Shown piece after piece: positions 1 to 7,767 of a stretch of DNA of 47,552 nucleotides (the stretch's first letter is position 1; each line of letters opens with the position of its first letter). The stretch covers positions 16,568-64,119 of the forward strand of contig DGIT01000066.1 in NCBI GenBank assembly GCA_002386465.1. Direction: 5' to 3'. The position numbers and the translations under genes were made by a program. This stretch comes from Burkholderiales bacterium UBA4615. GTDB taxonomy: Bacteria > Pseudomonadota > Gammaproteobacteria > Burkholderiales > Burkholderiaceae_E. The notes beneath the pieces are model-generated. The model saw only the letters and a program-made list of their open reading frames with translations. It was not told the DNA's origin and searched no databases.

Positions 1-2402
1 GTCTCGATCATGTGCACCGGAATACGGATGGTGCGCGCCTGATCGGCGATGGACCGGGTGATGGCCTGACGAATCCACCAGGTGGCGTACGTGGAGAACT
101 TGTAACCGCGACGGTATTCGAATTTATCCACGGCCTTCATCAGACCGATGTTGCCTTCCTGAATGAGGTCGAGGAACTGCAGGCCGCGGTTGGTGTACTT
201 CTTGGCAATGGAAATCACCAGACGCAGGTTCGCCTCGGTCATCTCGCGTTTGGCGCGGCGAGCGCGGGCCTCGCCCATCGACATCTGCTTGTTGATCTCT
301 TTCAGATCAGACAGGGGCAGCACGACGCGCGCCTGAAGATCGATCAGCTTTTGCTGCAGATCCTGCACTGCCGGGATATTCCGGCGCAGCGTGATCGTGT
401 ACGTCGCGCTGGCCTCAGACTCTTTTTCCACCCAGCGCAAATTAGTTTCATTGCCCGGGAACGAGCGAATGAAATGCTCACGCGGCATGCCGACCTTATG
501 CACGCAGATCTCGGCAATGGCGCGCTCATAGGAACGCACCTCTTCGACCTGACCGCGCAGGGTGTCACACAGCTTTTCAACCATCTTCGCCGTGAAGCGG
601 ATGGTCATGAGCATTTCCTGCAGTTCAGCCTGCGCCTTCAGGTAAGGCTTGGACTTGTAGCCTTCCTTTTCATAGGCCACGCGCATCTTGTCGAACCAGC
701 GGCCGATATGCTCGAACTTTTCGAGTGATGCGCGGCGCAGTTCCTGAAGCTTGGCTGTGTTCGCACTGTTGGCGTCGGCCTCGCTTTCCTCGTCGTCTTC
801 GAAGTCGCCGGCTGCAGCGGCGGCAGCGGCTACCGGCTGGGGCGGCGAAAAGTCTTCCTCGGCGTTGGGATCGATCAGCCCGTCAACCACCTCATCGATG
901 CGCTTTTTCTCGATCCGAATGTCTTCGGCTGCCTTGAGCACTTCGTCGATCGTGGTGGGGCAGGCCGAGATGGCCATCACCATGTGCTTGAGACCGTCTT
1001 CGATACGCTTGGCGATTTCGATTTCGCCCTCGCGCGTCAGCAGCTCAACCGAACCCATTTCGCGCATGTACATGCGCACCGGGTCAGTCGTGCGGCCGAA
1101 CTCGGAGTCGACCGTTGAAAGCGCGGCTTCGGCTTCTTCTTCGGCGTCCTCATCCGACGACACCACTGGTGTGTTGTCGTTGATGAGTAGCGTCTCTGCA
1201 TCAGGCGCACGCTCGTAGACCGTGATGCCCATGTCACCAAACGTGGTGATGATGGATTCGACCGCTTCCGCATCGACCAGGTCCTCAGGGAGATGGTCGT
1301 TGATCTCGGCATAGGTGAGAAAGCCACGCTCCTTGCCCAGCTTGATGAGGGACTTGAGCTTGTTACGCTTGATCTCGAGTTCTTCTTCGGAACTGCCAAG
1401 GTTGCGGGCCAGTGCGTCGCGGATGAGCGCTTTTTCCTTGGCACGCTTGTCGCGCGCCCGCACCTTCGCGGGCACAGGCGCCGGTGGCACTTCGATGACT
1501 TCGACGTCAGCGCCATCGGATTCATCCAGGGCATCGGTGGGGTCGCCCACCAGATCGAGATCGGAATCGTCGGAGGGCACGACGCCTTTCGCCTTGGCAC
1601 CTTTTTGAGGCGTGGGTTTGGAGGCGGCCTTCTTGCCCGTAGCGCCAGTGGCCTTGGCCGGAGCCGGCTTTGCGACCGCCTTGCTCGCAGCGGCGTCTGC
1701 AGCGGGTGCTTTGGCTTTGACGGCTCCCGCGATCTTCGCGGTACTGGCTGCCTTGGCGATGACTTTTTCCACCGCTGCCTGAACGACGGCCTGCTCGGTC
1801 ACCTTGGCGCTCGCCCGCGCAACGGGTGCTTTCTCTTTGCTGACCCCTGACGCTGCGCTGCGCGCAGGCGCCTTGGCGGGCGCGGCTTTGGCAACGGCTG
1901 CAGAGCGCGCCACCGTCTTGGCCGGCGCTTTGCTGGCTGCAGAGGCGGGCTTGGCCGGTGCTTTGGAAGCAACCGCTTTGACGGGCTCAGCCTTGCCGGC
2001 CGTCCGGGTTGCTGACTTGGCAACCGTCTTGGTGGCTGCACGCGAACTGCCTTGTGTCGCAGACGACCGGGCAGGGGCCTTGGAGGCAGCCTTGCTGGCG
2101 ATAGCGGTCTTACCGCTGGTCTTGGCAGGTGTGGACTTGGCGGCAGCAGTCGCTGACTTGGCAGAGGCTTTCGTGGGTGTTTTCAATGCAGTTTTCACCG
2201 TAGTCCGTGCCGTTGATTTGGCCGGTGTCTTCAAAGCGGATTGGGATCGTGGCGCTGCGCCTTCGCGCCGAACCATCGTGCTGTCTTGCCTGGCAACGCG
2301 CTGACCACTGGGGGTTGAAGCACCGGCCGACGTGGCAGTGCGGCCCCGGGCCGCGGACCGTGCAGAGGCTGTGCGCTGAGGAACCTTTCTGGATGTGCTC
2401 AC
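1..2402 (-). CDS. rpoD: RNA polymerase primary sigma factor RpoD (C-terminus outside window)
   Basis: Primary sigma-70 factor that directs core RNA polymerase to housekeeping promoters. About 800 codons are present. The gene runs off the left edge inside region 2.4, just after the RIPVHMIE motif, so regions 3 and 4 are missing. A GTG start at 2402 is chosen because GAGG lies 7 nt upstream. Residues 1-275 are a Lys/Ala/Ser/Thr-rich low-complexity tail, followed by an acidic patch (about 277-300). Region 1.1 begins near residue 345 (LTYAEINDHLPEDLVD). An acidic non-conserved segment follows, then region 2 with NLRLVISIAKKYTNRGLQF and FEYRRGYKFSTYATWWIRQA. Extrapolating from E. coli RpoD, the whole protein would be about 960 residues against 613 in E. 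coli. It is the last gene of the rpsU-yqeY-dnaG-rpoD operon, 70 bp after dnaG. The family call is certain; the role of the tail is unknown. Confidence 0.97.
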   Translation of the reverse strand, partial: MSTSRKVPQRTASARSAARGRTATSAGASTPSGQRVARQDSTMVRREGAAPRSQSALKTPAKSTARTTVKTALKTPTKASAKSATAAAKSTPAKTSGKTAIASKAASKAPARSSATQGSSRAATKTVAKSATRTAGKAEPVKAVASKAPAKPASAASKAPAKTVARSAAVAKAAPAKAPARSAASGVSKEKAPVARASAKVTEQAVVQAAVEKVIAKAASTAKIAGAVKAKAPAADAAASKAVAKPAPAKATGATGKKAASKPTPQKGAKAKGVVPSDDSDLDLVGDPTDALDESDGADVEVIEVPPAPVPAKVRARDKRAKEKALIRDALARNLGSSEEELEIKRNKLKSLIKLGKERGFLTYAEINDHLPEDLVDAEAVESIITTFGDMGITVYERAPDAETLLINDNTPVVSSDEDAEEEAEAALSTVDSEFGRTTDPVRMYMREMGSVELLTREGEIEIAKRIEDGLKHMVMAISACPTTIDEVLKAAEDIRIEKKRIDEVVDGLIDPNAEEDFSPPQPVAAAAAAAGDFEDDEESEADANSANTAKLQELRRASLEKFEHIGRWFDKMRVAYEKEGYKSKPYLKAQAELQEMLMTIRFTAKMVEKLCDTLRGQVEEVRSYERAIAEICVHKVGMPREHFIRSFPGNETNLRWVEKESEASATYTITLRRNIPAVQDLQQKLIDLQARVVLPLSDLKEINKQMSMGEARARRAKREMTEANLRLVISIAKKYTNRGLQFLDLIQEGNIGLMKAVDKFEYRRGYKFSTYATWWIRQAITRSIADQARTIRIPVHMIE

Positions 2403-2456
2403 GACCGAACCTCGTTGGTGAGTGCTAACCACACAAACTAAGCGGGGAAACCTTTA

Positions 2457-2462
2457 ATTGTA
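2457..2462 (-). promoter_or_regulatory. candidate internal rpoD promoter (-10 TACAAT)
   Basis: On the minus strand the dnaG-rpoD gap holds TACAAT at 2462-2457, with a weak CTGACG -35 match 19 bp upstream. The start would lie near 2450, giving a leader of about 48 nt. The hexamer sits between and partly within two copies of AATTAAAG separated by TAC (2470-2452), an AT-rich patch in GC-rich surroundings. The E. coli operon has extra promoters near rpoD and an RNase E cleavage between dnaG and rpoD, so this patch could be a promoter, a processing site, or both. Confidence 0.35.
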
Positions 2463-2472
2463 CTTTAATTCC

Positions 2473-4329
2473 TCATGAATTCGTCAGTGCCCGCCGCATC
2501 TCTTGCAATTGGGCATACCGCTCTCTGGACGCCTCGTCCTGCAGACCGGCTCGCACCAGTTCATCAACGGCTTCGCGCAGGCCCTGCGAACGCAATTGCA
2601 CCAGCGCGCCTTCAAATTCAGAACGTGCATCGTCTGGCGACAAATCCGCAAGCAGCCCCCGGTCCCGGGTGACCTGCTCCTGTAGCGCAGCGGCCATCTC
2701 GGGCTCGCTTTGACGCAGGGATTCGAGCAGACCCGCAAAACTGGCGCCCGATGGCAGTAAGGCCAGCCGCTTCATCCACCCTGTTACCGCGGGCGGCAGG
2801 AACTCGGTCGGCCATTCCTCAGCCGCCAGCGCCGGATGCAGGGCGAGCAGCAAACGCGCCCGCCGCTGCAGATCAGGCAAGGTGGCGCCCACCGGCGCGC
2901 TGGGCGGGCGCGATGCAGGGTTCGAGCGAAAGCGGCGCTCGCCGTACATCTCCCGAGCGCCTGAAGGCGGCGAGGGCTTCCCGCCCGACCCGGCGCCCGG
3001 ACTGCTCGCGGGGGCATCGGCCGCCGCCAAAAATTGCTGGAGGTCTTCGGGGCGCACTCTGGCGCGCGAGGCCACCGACTGGATCAACTGCAGGCGCAGA
3101 GCGACTGGCGGGATGGCTCGAAGCAGGGGGCGCGCGTCGGCCTGCAGTCTGGCGCGCCCCTCGGGCGTCTCCAGGTCCACGCGCCCACTGAGTTCGCCGA
3201 GCATGAACTCGGACAAGGGCAAGGCCGTATCCAGCGCCCGGGCAAACCCGGCTGCACCCTGCTCGCGCACAAAACTGTCGGGGTCATGCTCAGGTGGCAG
3301 GAACAGAAAGTCGATGCGCCGGGTATCGGACAGATGCGGCAGACAGGCCTCCAGTGCACGCCAGGCCGCACGCCGGCCCGCGGCGTCGCCGTCGAAGGCG
3401 AAGACCAGGCGGTCCGCAGTACGCAGCAGCTTTTGAACGTGCTGCGCAGTGGTGGCGGTGCCCAGTGTGGCCACGGCGAAACCCACTCCATGCTGGGCGA
3501 GCATCACCACATCCATGTACCCCTCGACCACGATCACGCAGTCGTTCGCCCGGATGGCTTCGCGACCCTCGAATAGGCCGTAGAGTTCGCGCCCCTTGGA
3601 GAACACGGGGGTCTCCGGTGAATTGAGATATTTCGGTTCGCCTTTGCCAAGCACGCGCCCGCCAAATCCGATCACCTGCCCGCGCGGATTGCGAATCGGA
3701 AACATGATCCGATCGCGAAACCGGTCGTAGCGGCGCCGGCCAGAACTATCGGTACGCGGTCCGGCCTGGTCATCGGCGTCGGAGTCCGGCTCGATCACCA
3801 GGCCCGCTTCCAGCAGGCTCGATGCGAAATAGTCGGGCACTGCGGCCTGCAGTCCACGCCATCCCTCCGGGGCATAGCCAATGGCAAAGCGTGCCGCGGT
3901 TTCGCCGCTGACGCCGCGGCCCTTCAGGTATTCAATGGCCCGATCGGAATCCTTGAGCCGCTGCTTGTAGAAGCGCGCCGCTGTGGCGAGTGACTCGAGC
4001 ACATCGGGGTCGCGCCGCGGCTGCGCCGCGGAACCGCTCTCCTGGGGCACCACCAGCCCTTGGGCGCGGGCGAGTTCATGGATGGCGTCGACATAGCCCA
4101 GCCCACCCTGCTCCATCAGAAAACTGATGGCCGACCCATGGGCGCCGCAACCGAAGCAGTGATAGAACTGCTTGACTGCGGAAACCGTGAAGGACGGAGA
4201 CTTCTCGCCATGAAACGGGCACAGCCCAAGGAAGTTGGCGCCCGCTTTCTTGAGCTTGACGACGCGACCGACCACCTCGACGATGTCGACGCGTGCCAGC
4301 AAATCCTGGATGAATGCCTGCGGGATCAA
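2473..4329 (-). CDS. dnaG: DNA primase DnaG
   Basis: Synthesises RNA primers for Okazaki fragments and works with the replicative helicase. The 618-residue protein has the expected layout. An N-terminal CHC2 zinc finger uses C37, H40, C58 and C61 (CPFH and CFGCG). The polymerase core includes GFGGRVLG, and the Toprim domain has EGYMD near 269-273 and DGDAAG near 313. The C-terminal part should bind helicase. A Gly/Asp-rich insert of about 15 residues near 183-198 interrupts the core compared with E. coli. The start must be TTG at 4329: the frame is closed by the yqeY stop codon six codons upstream, and the protein begins exactly where homologues do (IPQAFIQDLLARVDIV). No good Shine-Dalgarno sequence precedes it, so it probably depends on coupling to yqeY. 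Confidence 0.98.
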   Translation of the reverse strand: MIPQAFIQDLLARVDIVEVVGRVVKLKKAGANFLGLCPFHGEKSPSFTVSAVKQFYHCFGCGAHGSAISFLMEQGGLGYVDAIHELARAQGLVVPQESGSAAQPRRDPDVLESLATAARFYKQRLKDSDRAIEYLKGRGVSGETAARFAIGYAPEGWRGLQAAVPDYFASSLLEAGLVIEPDSDADDQAGPRTDSSGRRRYDRFRDRIMFPIRNPRGQVIGFGGRVLGKGEPKYLNSPETPVFSKGRELYGLFEGREAIRANDCVIVVEGYMDVVMLAQHGVGFAVATLGTATTAQHVQKLLRTADRLVFAFDGDAAGRRAAWRALEACLPHLSDTRRIDFLFLPPEHDPDSFVREQGAAGFARALDTALPLSEFMLGELSGRVDLETPEGRARLQADARPLLRAIPPVALRLQLIQSVASRARVRPEDLQQFLAAADAPASSPGAGSGGKPSPPSGAREMYGERRFRSNPASRPPSAPVGATLPDLQRRARLLLALHPALAAEEWPTEFLPPAVTGWMKRLALLPSGASFAGLLESLRQSEPEMAAALQEQVTRDRGLLADLSPDDARSEFEGALVQLRSQGLREAVDELVRAGLQDEASRERYAQLQEMRRALTNS

Positions 4330-4344
4330 GGCCGCAGTCCAGCG

Positions 4345-4809
4345 TCAGCCGGCGCGCCCTTTGAGCAGCGCACCAACCATGGCCGACACGGCCGACAGAT
4401 CGGCGCGGCCCGCCAGCTTCGGTTTAAGCAGGCCCATCACCTTGCCCATATCCTGGGGGCCACGAGCCTGAACCTGAGTCAAAGCCGACTCGATCAGGGC
4501 ATTGATTTCTGCTGCATCGGCCTGGGCCGGAAGATAGGCGCTCAGAACCGTTACCTCGGCGCGCTCGCGCTCGACCAGATCGGTGCGGCCCGCCTGCTCG
4601 AACTGTGCGATCGAGTCGCGACGCTGTTTGATCAGCTTATCGACGATAGCCGCTACCTGGGCGTCGTCTGCGCTGATGCGCTCGTCAACTTCTTTTTGCT
4701 TGATGGCGGCCAGCAGCATGCGAATGGCCCCCAGTCGGTCGGCCTCGCGCGCGCGCATGGCCGCCTTCATGTCCTCAGTGATGCGGTCTTTCAGTGCAGA
4801 CGCGGTCAT
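4345..4809 (-). CDS. yqeY: GatB/YqeY domain protein
   Basis: A 154-residue protein of the GatB/YqeY family, related to the tail domain of amidotransferase subunit GatB. Its own cellular role is not settled. The sequence starts MTASALKDRITEDMKAAMRA and has the family's helical core (RLGAIRMLLAAIKQKEVDER) and the terminal GLLKPKLAGRADLS segment. The frame stays open 46 codons further upstream, but that part overlaps rpsU and is not family-like, so ATG 4809 is preferred. It lies 28 bp after rpsU and 15 bp before dnaG. This position, between S21 and primase, is common in many bacteria outside the enterics. Its stop codon is in the same frame as the dnaG start, separated by five codons. Confidence 0.93.
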   Translation of the reverse strand: MTASALKDRITEDMKAAMRAREADRLGAIRMLLAAIKQKEVDERISADDAQVAAIVDKLIKQRRDSIAQFEQAGRTDLVERERAEVTVLSAYLPAQADAAEINALIESALTQVQARGPQDMGKVMGLLKPKLAGRADLSAVSAMVGALLKGRAG

Positions 4810-4837
4810 TGGGAACAACCGGAATGCGAAACCGGTA

Positions 4838-5050
4838 TCAGTAGAGCTTCTTGGGCAGCATCTGGCTGCGCAGACGCTTGTAGTGACGCTTGACCGCAGC
4901 TGCCTTCTTGCGCTTGCGCTCAGCCGTGGGCTTTTCGTAGAACTCACGAGCGCGCAGCTCGGTCAGCAGGCCGGTTTTCTCGATGGTGCGCTTGAAACGG
5001 CGCAGTGCAACGTCAAACGGCTCGTTTTCCTTCAGACGGATGGTGGGCAT
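4838..5050 (-). CDS. rpsU: 30S ribosomal protein S21
   Basis: Small-subunit ribosomal protein S21, which supports initiation through base pairing of the mRNA with 16S rRNA. The 70-residue sequence (MPTIRLKENEPFDVALRRFK to the basic C-terminal end RSQMLPKKLY) is full length for the family and very basic. ATG 5050 is used, and a TTG directly upstream is less likely. AAGG lies 9 nt before the start. It is the first gene of the rpsU-yqeY-dnaG-rpoD operon. The leader contains CAAGGTAAT twice, 5 bp apart, so the Shine-Dalgarno-bearing sequence is duplicated. Confidence 0.98.
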   Translation of the reverse strand: MPTIRLKENEPFDVALRRFKRTIEKTGLLTELRAREFYEKPTAERKRKKAAAVKRHYKRLRSQMLPKKLY

Positions 5051-5094
5051 CAAAAATTACCTTGTTCCGATTACCTTGATTCGGTCAGCCCGCC

Positions 5095-5103
5095 ACTATA
5101 GCA
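5095..5103 (-). promoter_or_regulatory. rpsU operon promoter, extended -10 (TGCTATAGT)
   Basis: Minus-strand TGCTATAGT (5103-5095) is an extended -10 element with a good TATAGT hexamer. The -35 match is poor (CTGGCG, 18 bp upstream), which fits an extended -10 promoter. Transcription would start near 5088 and give a leader of about 38 nt for rpsU. The core CTATAG is palindromic. On the plus strand the same bases read TATAGC, 16 bp after a TTGATT at 5076-5081, so the site could also fire toward the AAA+ gene. Confidence 0.5.
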
Positions 5104-5171
5104 GCCCGGACACGGCAGCGCCAGCCTTGCAATGGCGCATCGATCGAATCGCCCCGGCGAGTCGCACCGCT

Positions 5172-5212
5172 GAACATTCACAAATGCATGTTCGTGGCAA
5201 AAAGCATGCTTT
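5172..5212. promoter_or_regulatory. inverted repeat GAACAT-N10-ATGTTC and 12-bp palindrome upstream of the AAA+ gene
   Basis: The 342-bp space between rpsU and the AAA+ ATPase gene (5051-5392) has no gene that I can support. It holds a perfect inverted repeat, GAACAT at 5172-5177 and ATGTTC at 5188-5193, with a 10-bp spacer. Eight bases later comes the perfect 12-bp palindrome AAAGCATGCTTT (5201-5212). Both look like possible operators for a dimeric regulator. No cognate regulator gene is adjacent. Confidence 0.35.
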
Positions 5213-5318
5213 CAATGAAATAAGGGGTCGCTGACTCCTGTTCGGAAGATTGAAGAGTCGGCCGAAAAAGCGGGTGCGCAGGCGTTCGTTTCAGTCCGAC
5301 CGACGGTTGGCACGAATG

Positions 5319-5347
5319 TTGATTGCAGCACTGGTCGAGTCCAGAAT
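5319..5347 (+). promoter_or_regulatory. candidate promoter of the AAA+ ATPase gene
   Basis: TTGATT (5319-5324) and CAGAAT (5342-5347) are 17 bp apart and match the sigma-70 consensus at four of six positions each. The start would be near 5354, leaving a leader of about 39 nt before ATG 5393, which is preceded by GGAGG at 5382-5386. Confidence 0.35.
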
Positions 5348-5392
5348 GAATTCACGCAGGCGGTCTTCTCCCATCCCAAGCGGAGGTCTTTG

Positions 5393-6379
5393 ATGCAGCC
5401 ATCTCCAGCCGTTCTTTCCGGTGCATGCACGTTCTCCATCGCCGGATTCAAGCAGGTGTATTCACCGCAGAGTGTCGAGTCGGCACTGGAGGACCTGCCG
5501 CCCGGGGCCAACGAAGCCTTGCGTGCCACCTACGAAAAGATGCTCCGGGTAGGCGGCGAACGATTCAGCGTCAAGCCCGGGCGGATGCCCGACTTTGACG
5601 CTCTGGCTGAAGAGCTGCCGAACTTCGCCGAAGTGCTGCATGACCTGCGCAAGCAGCTTGCGCTGTGCATGGAGAGCGAAGACCCGCTGCAAATCGCGCC
5701 GATGCTGCTCCTGGGTGATCCGGGCATCGGCAAGACCCATTTCGCCAAACGCCTATCCCAGCTGCTTGGCACGGGCTACGGGTTCATCTCGATGAGTTCG
5801 CTGACCGCCGGCTGGGTCCTCTCGGGGGCGTCCTCGCAGTGGCGCAATGCACGTTCCGGCAAGGTCTTCGACACGCTGGTGCACGGGGACTATGCCAATC
5901 CGGTGATGGTGGTCGATGAAATCGACAAGGCATCGGCCGAAAGCCACTACGACCCGCTCGGTTCGCTCTATTCGCTGCTTGAACTGGATACCGCGCGCAG
6001 CTTTACCGATGAATTTGCGGAGGTGCCGCTCGATTGCTCCGACATCGTGTGGATCGCCACCGCCAACGATGCATCGCGCATTCCCGAGCCGATTCTGAAT
6101 CGGATGAATGTCTACGAAATTCAGCCGCCCGATATTCAGGGTGCGCGGCATATTGCGCTGGCCCTGTACCGGGAGATCCGCGAGTCGCATCAGTGGGGGC
6201 GGCACTTTCCGGAGCTGCCGGCTGAGGGCGTCCTGGAGCGCCTTGCCGGGATCGCCCCGCGGGAAATGCGCCGCTCACTGATGGGCGCGTTTGGCACCGC
6301 CCGCCTGGACGGTCGCCATGCGCTTGCGCCCGACGATCTGGCCGGGCGCAACATGAAGCGTCAGCGCATGGGTTTCTGA
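5393..6379 (+). CDS. AAA+ ATPase, Lon-like module without a protease domain
   Basis: A 328-residue stand-alone AAA+ ATPase. Visible motifs are Walker A GDPGIGKT (108-115), Walker B VMVVDEID (171-178), sensor 1 in WIATAND (N225), an arginine finger (R237) and a sensor-2 region with APREMRRSL (288-296). The order and wording resemble the ATPase module of Lon protease (DEIDK, then LLELD, then IATAN...IP.P.L.RM). There is no Lon N-domain and no Ser-Lys protease domain. Residues 1-100 form a helical N-terminal region I do not recognise. ATG 5393 has GGAGG 6 nt upstream. It is divergent from rpsU and ends 4 bp from the convergent flavoprotein gene. Likely a remodelling ATPase; the substrate is unknown. 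Confidence 0.85.
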   Translation: MQPSPAVLSGACTFSIAGFKQVYSPQSVESALEDLPPGANEALRATYEKMLRVGGERFSVKPGRMPDFDALAEELPNFAEVLHDLRKQLALCMESEDPLQIAPMLLLGDPGIGKTHFAKRLSQLLGTGYGFISMSSLTAGWVLSGASSQWRNARSGKVFDTLVHGDYANPVMVVDEIDKASAESHYDPLGSLYSLLELDTARSFTDEFAEVPLDCSDIVWIATANDASRIPEPILNRMNVYEIQPPDIQGARHIALALYREIRESHQWGRHFPELPAEGVLERLAGIAPREMRRSLMGAFGTARLDGRHALAPDDLAGRNMKRQRMGF

Positions 6380-6383
6380 AGAC

Positions 6384-7670
6384 TCAAGGTCGGGCCAGGG
6401 CCTGCGCAGCGCACCAGGCGCTTGCCCAGGCCCACTGAAAGTTATAGCCACCCAGCCAGCCGGTGACATCGACGACCTCGCCGATGCAATACAGCCCGGG
6501 CACCCGATGAGCCTGCAAGGTGCGCGGATCAAGCTCAGGCGTTGCAATGCCCCCCGCGGTCACTTCGGCCTTGCGCCAGCCTTCGGTGCCGGCTGGGTGC
6601 ACGCGCCAGTCCTTGAACCGAGCAGCAAGGGCGAGCAGTGCGCGGTTGCCCAGTTCGGCAATCCTTCGCTCAAAGACCGCTGGCATTCCAGGGGTGGCGG
6701 GCAGGATCTGCGCGATCTCGCCATCGGCCAGCCAGGCCTGGGCCAGACGCCGGGGCACGATGGCCGACAGCGCCGTGCCAAGCTGCTGCCGGGTGCCATC
6801 GCGCGCAATCATCAGCTCGCGCCCCAGATCACGCCCCGGAGCCAGATCCATGGCAATCGGTTCACCTGCATGCCAGTAGCTGGATCCCTGCAGGATGGCC
6901 GGCCCTGACAAGCCACGGTGGGTGAACAGCAGGTCTTCGCGAAAGCGCGGTGCATCAGGGCGCTCTGGCAAGGCCAGTTCCACCTCGAGGGCCAGACCTG
7001 AGAGCTCTGCGAACGGCTGCCACGATTGCGCAGTGAATGTGAGGGGCACCAGCGCGGGGCGCGGCGTGATGACCTGCAGTCCGAATTGGCGTGCAAGCCT
7101 GAAGCCCCAGTCGCTGGCGCCGATCTTTGGGATCGATAACCCTCCAGTCGCCACCACGAGCGAGGCGCAGACCAGTTCGCCCGCGTCAGTGCGCAGTGCA
7201 AACCGGGGCACGGCATGCGGCGAATCGGCCGTGTGTTCGACCTGAAGCGGCTCGATGCGCGAAACCTCGTGCACTACGCACGGACGCATCCAGTGCACCC
7301 CGCCCCGGTCGCACTCGGTGCGCAGCATGTCGATGATGCGTTCACTGGAGTCGTCGCAAAACAGCTGCCCGCGATGCTTTTCGTGCCATCCGATGCCGTG
7401 GCTGCGCAGCAGCGCAATGAAGCGCTCGGGGCGGTAGGTCTTCAGCGCATGACGGGCAAAGCGCGGATCCTCTGACAGGAAGCGCTCGGGCTTGTCTGCC
7501 TCAAGGTTGGTGAAATTGCAGCGCCCGCCGCCAGAGATGCGGATTTTTTCGGCCAGATGCTCGGAATGATCGATCAGGGCGACGCGCAGGCCACGCTGTG
7601 CAGCCACACCGGCACAAAAGAGGCCGGCCGCTCCGGCGCCAACGATCACCGCATCAAAACGCATGGACAT
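6384..7670 (-). CDS. HI0933-family FAD-dependent oxidoreductase (YhiN-like)
   Basis: A 428-residue flavoprotein of the HI0933/YhiN family. The N-terminal dinucleotide-binding fold has VIVGAGAAGLFCAG (residues 8-21). The family signature EKIRISGGGRCNFTN follows near 41-56, and GLYCIGEVVDVTGWLGGYN near the C-terminus is the second FAD-contacting motif. The substrate of these enzymes is not established. ATG 7670 is used; a second ATG two codons later is equally possible, and neither has a strong ribosome binding site. It ends 4 bp from the AAA+ gene (convergent), and the TrpD2/YbiB-like gene lies 97 bp upstream on the same strand. Confidence 0.92.
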   Translation of the reverse strand: MSMRFDAVIVGAGAAGLFCAGVAAQRGLRVALIDHSEHLAEKIRISGGGRCNFTNLEADKPERFLSEDPRFARHALKTYRPERFIALLRSHGIGWHEKHRGQLFCDDSSERIIDMLRTECDRGGVHWMRPCVVHEVSRIEPLQVEHTADSPHAVPRFALRTDAGELVCASLVVATGGLSIPKIGASDWGFRLARQFGLQVITPRPALVPLTFTAQSWQPFAELSGLALEVELALPERPDAPRFREDLLFTHRGLSGPAILQGSSYWHAGEPIAMDLAPGRDLGRELMIARDGTRQQLGTALSAIVPRRLAQAWLADGEIAQILPATPGMPAVFERRIAELGNRALLALAARFKDWRVHPAGTEGWRKAEVTAGGIATPELDPRTLQAHRVPGLYCIGEVVDVTGWLGGYNFQWAWASAWCAAQALARP

Positions 7671-7767
7671 GCTGGGATCCCGCGATCAACGCGATCAGAC
7701 AAACGTGACAAGGACGCGGCCGACACAGGACGCGCTCGTGAATATACCGGGGTCAGTTGATGCGGGC

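Noticed and set aside
12..2304. Several long plus-strand open frames opposite rpoD
   Set aside because: The minus-strand frame is an unmistakable sigma factor over its whole length; the plus-strand products have no recognisable domains and reflect third-position GC bias.
2420..2428. Possible HrcA (CIRCE) operator before rpoD
   Set aside because: Only one of the two 9-bp arms is present; a working CIRCE site needs both, so I list it only as part of a weak observation.
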